Origin: Chaetoderma sp. LZ-2023a
Taxonomy: Eukaryota; Mollusca; Caudofoveata; Chaetodermatida; Chaetodermatidae
Assembly (NCBI GenBank): GCA_034401795.1
Contig: CM067373.1
Coordinates: forward strand, 89,486,996-89,550,995
Direction of reading: 5' to 3'
Length of the DNA: 64,000 nt
Position 1 is the stretch's first letter; the number at the start of each line of letters is the position of its first letter. The notes under the pieces were generated by a model. That model was not told the origin of the DNA, ran no database searches, and was given only the letters and a program-made list of their open reading frames with translations. Shown here one piece after another: positions 63,679 through 64,000 of this stretch. The position numbers and the translations under genes were made by a program.

Positions 63679-64000
63679 TGTAAAGCTATATGTAATATTA
63701 AATATATATCTCAAAATCACAATTTTAAAGCGCTAAAATAGATAAACTGTCTGTAGAGTTCAGTTACTTGCTGGTTTAACATTGGCTAAAATTTGGCGAA
63801 GAAAAAGTCTAATTGCTAATCTATTGACTTAACACTTTTGCAAAATCCAGGTCGGCCCATGATGCTGTCCATAACCTAATTGGTGATTGGGTCAGACTAG
63901 TTTCATCTTTTGCTTTAGGAAAATTCCCATCCAAATCAAAAGATCAGAGATGGTGAAAATGTTTTCAAATAATGCACAATATCAAACTTAGGTGCATTAG

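Noticed and set aside
1-64000. tRNA or rRNA genes
   Set aside because: No cloverleaf with A/B boxes or rRNA-like conserved stretch was recognised by eye; a covariance-model scan would be decisive.

Overview
This window looks like an AT-rich, intron-rich genomic scaffold from an animal, most likely a mollusc or related lophotrochozoan. It has spliced eukaryotic genes, several eukaryotic retrotransposon classes, a 500-N assembly gap and no bacterial gene organisation. The lineage is inferred from AACAAGAGGCCC...GGTGAGCT repeats that I associate with molluscan genomes; no database was searched.

Two host genes were found by joining short exons too small to stand out as ORFs. SRP14 (signal recognition particle 14 kDa subunit) lies on the + strand with exons at 12968-13040, 13898-14010, 16335-16367 and 27382-27474; its first exon was not found. 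A ribonuclease T2 gene lies on the - strand with six exons from 62089 down to 38176; its 5' exons lie beyond the right edge. The two genes converge. Two more - strand exon candidates (11606-11783, and a terminal exon at 6375-6533) may belong to an unrecognised gene lying head-to-head with SRP14.

Everything else recognised is mobile or repetitive. (1) Two DIRS-type tyrosine-recombinase retrotransposons. DIRS-A (about 18745-26263, +) sits in SRP14 intron 3 and keeps inverted terminal repeats and an internal complementary region, but lacks the reverse-transcriptase core. DIRS-B (about 45010-51414, -) sits in a ribonuclease T2 intron and keeps gag, RT/RNase H and recombinase with a few stops. Each is in the same orientation as its host gene. 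(2) Penelope-like remnants at 2869-4914 (-) and 11040-11421 (+, GIY-YIG endonuclease). (3) C-terminal LINE fragments at 629-2630 (-, split by a 1.27 kb insertion) and 22139-22471 (-). (4) hAT-like elements at 38503-39797 (exact 8-bp target duplication), 7334-7742 and an end at 2246. (5) Dozens of non-autonomous foldback elements. Names used below: FB1 (about 230 bp, TTAA-CCCTTTAATGGTCA ends, near-complete palindrome), FB2 (GGATGAAT-type ends, 92-bp hairpin core), FB2b (TTAA-ended elements carrying the same core), FB3 (TTAACCCTTACCACACTGATG ends) and FB4 (TTAACTGT ends). TTAA plus CCC ends suggest piggyBac-superfamily mobilisation for FB1, FB2b and FB3. (6) Tandem arrays of about 150-165-bp units, three with a CAAGATGGCCGCC-type motif, and a related dispersed repeat called repeat A with AACAAGAGG and GGCCAGGTGAGCT ends.

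Layout: 1-6 kb LINE, Penelope and tandem array; 6-12 kb unknown-gene exons, hAT MITE and Penelope endonuclease; 13-27.5 kb SRP14 with DIRS-A in its last intron; 27.5-38 kb intergenic foldbacks, assembly gap and duplicated blocks; 38-62 kb ribonuclease T2 with DIRS-B and many repeats in its introns; 62-64 kb more foldbacks, upstream of the visible exons.
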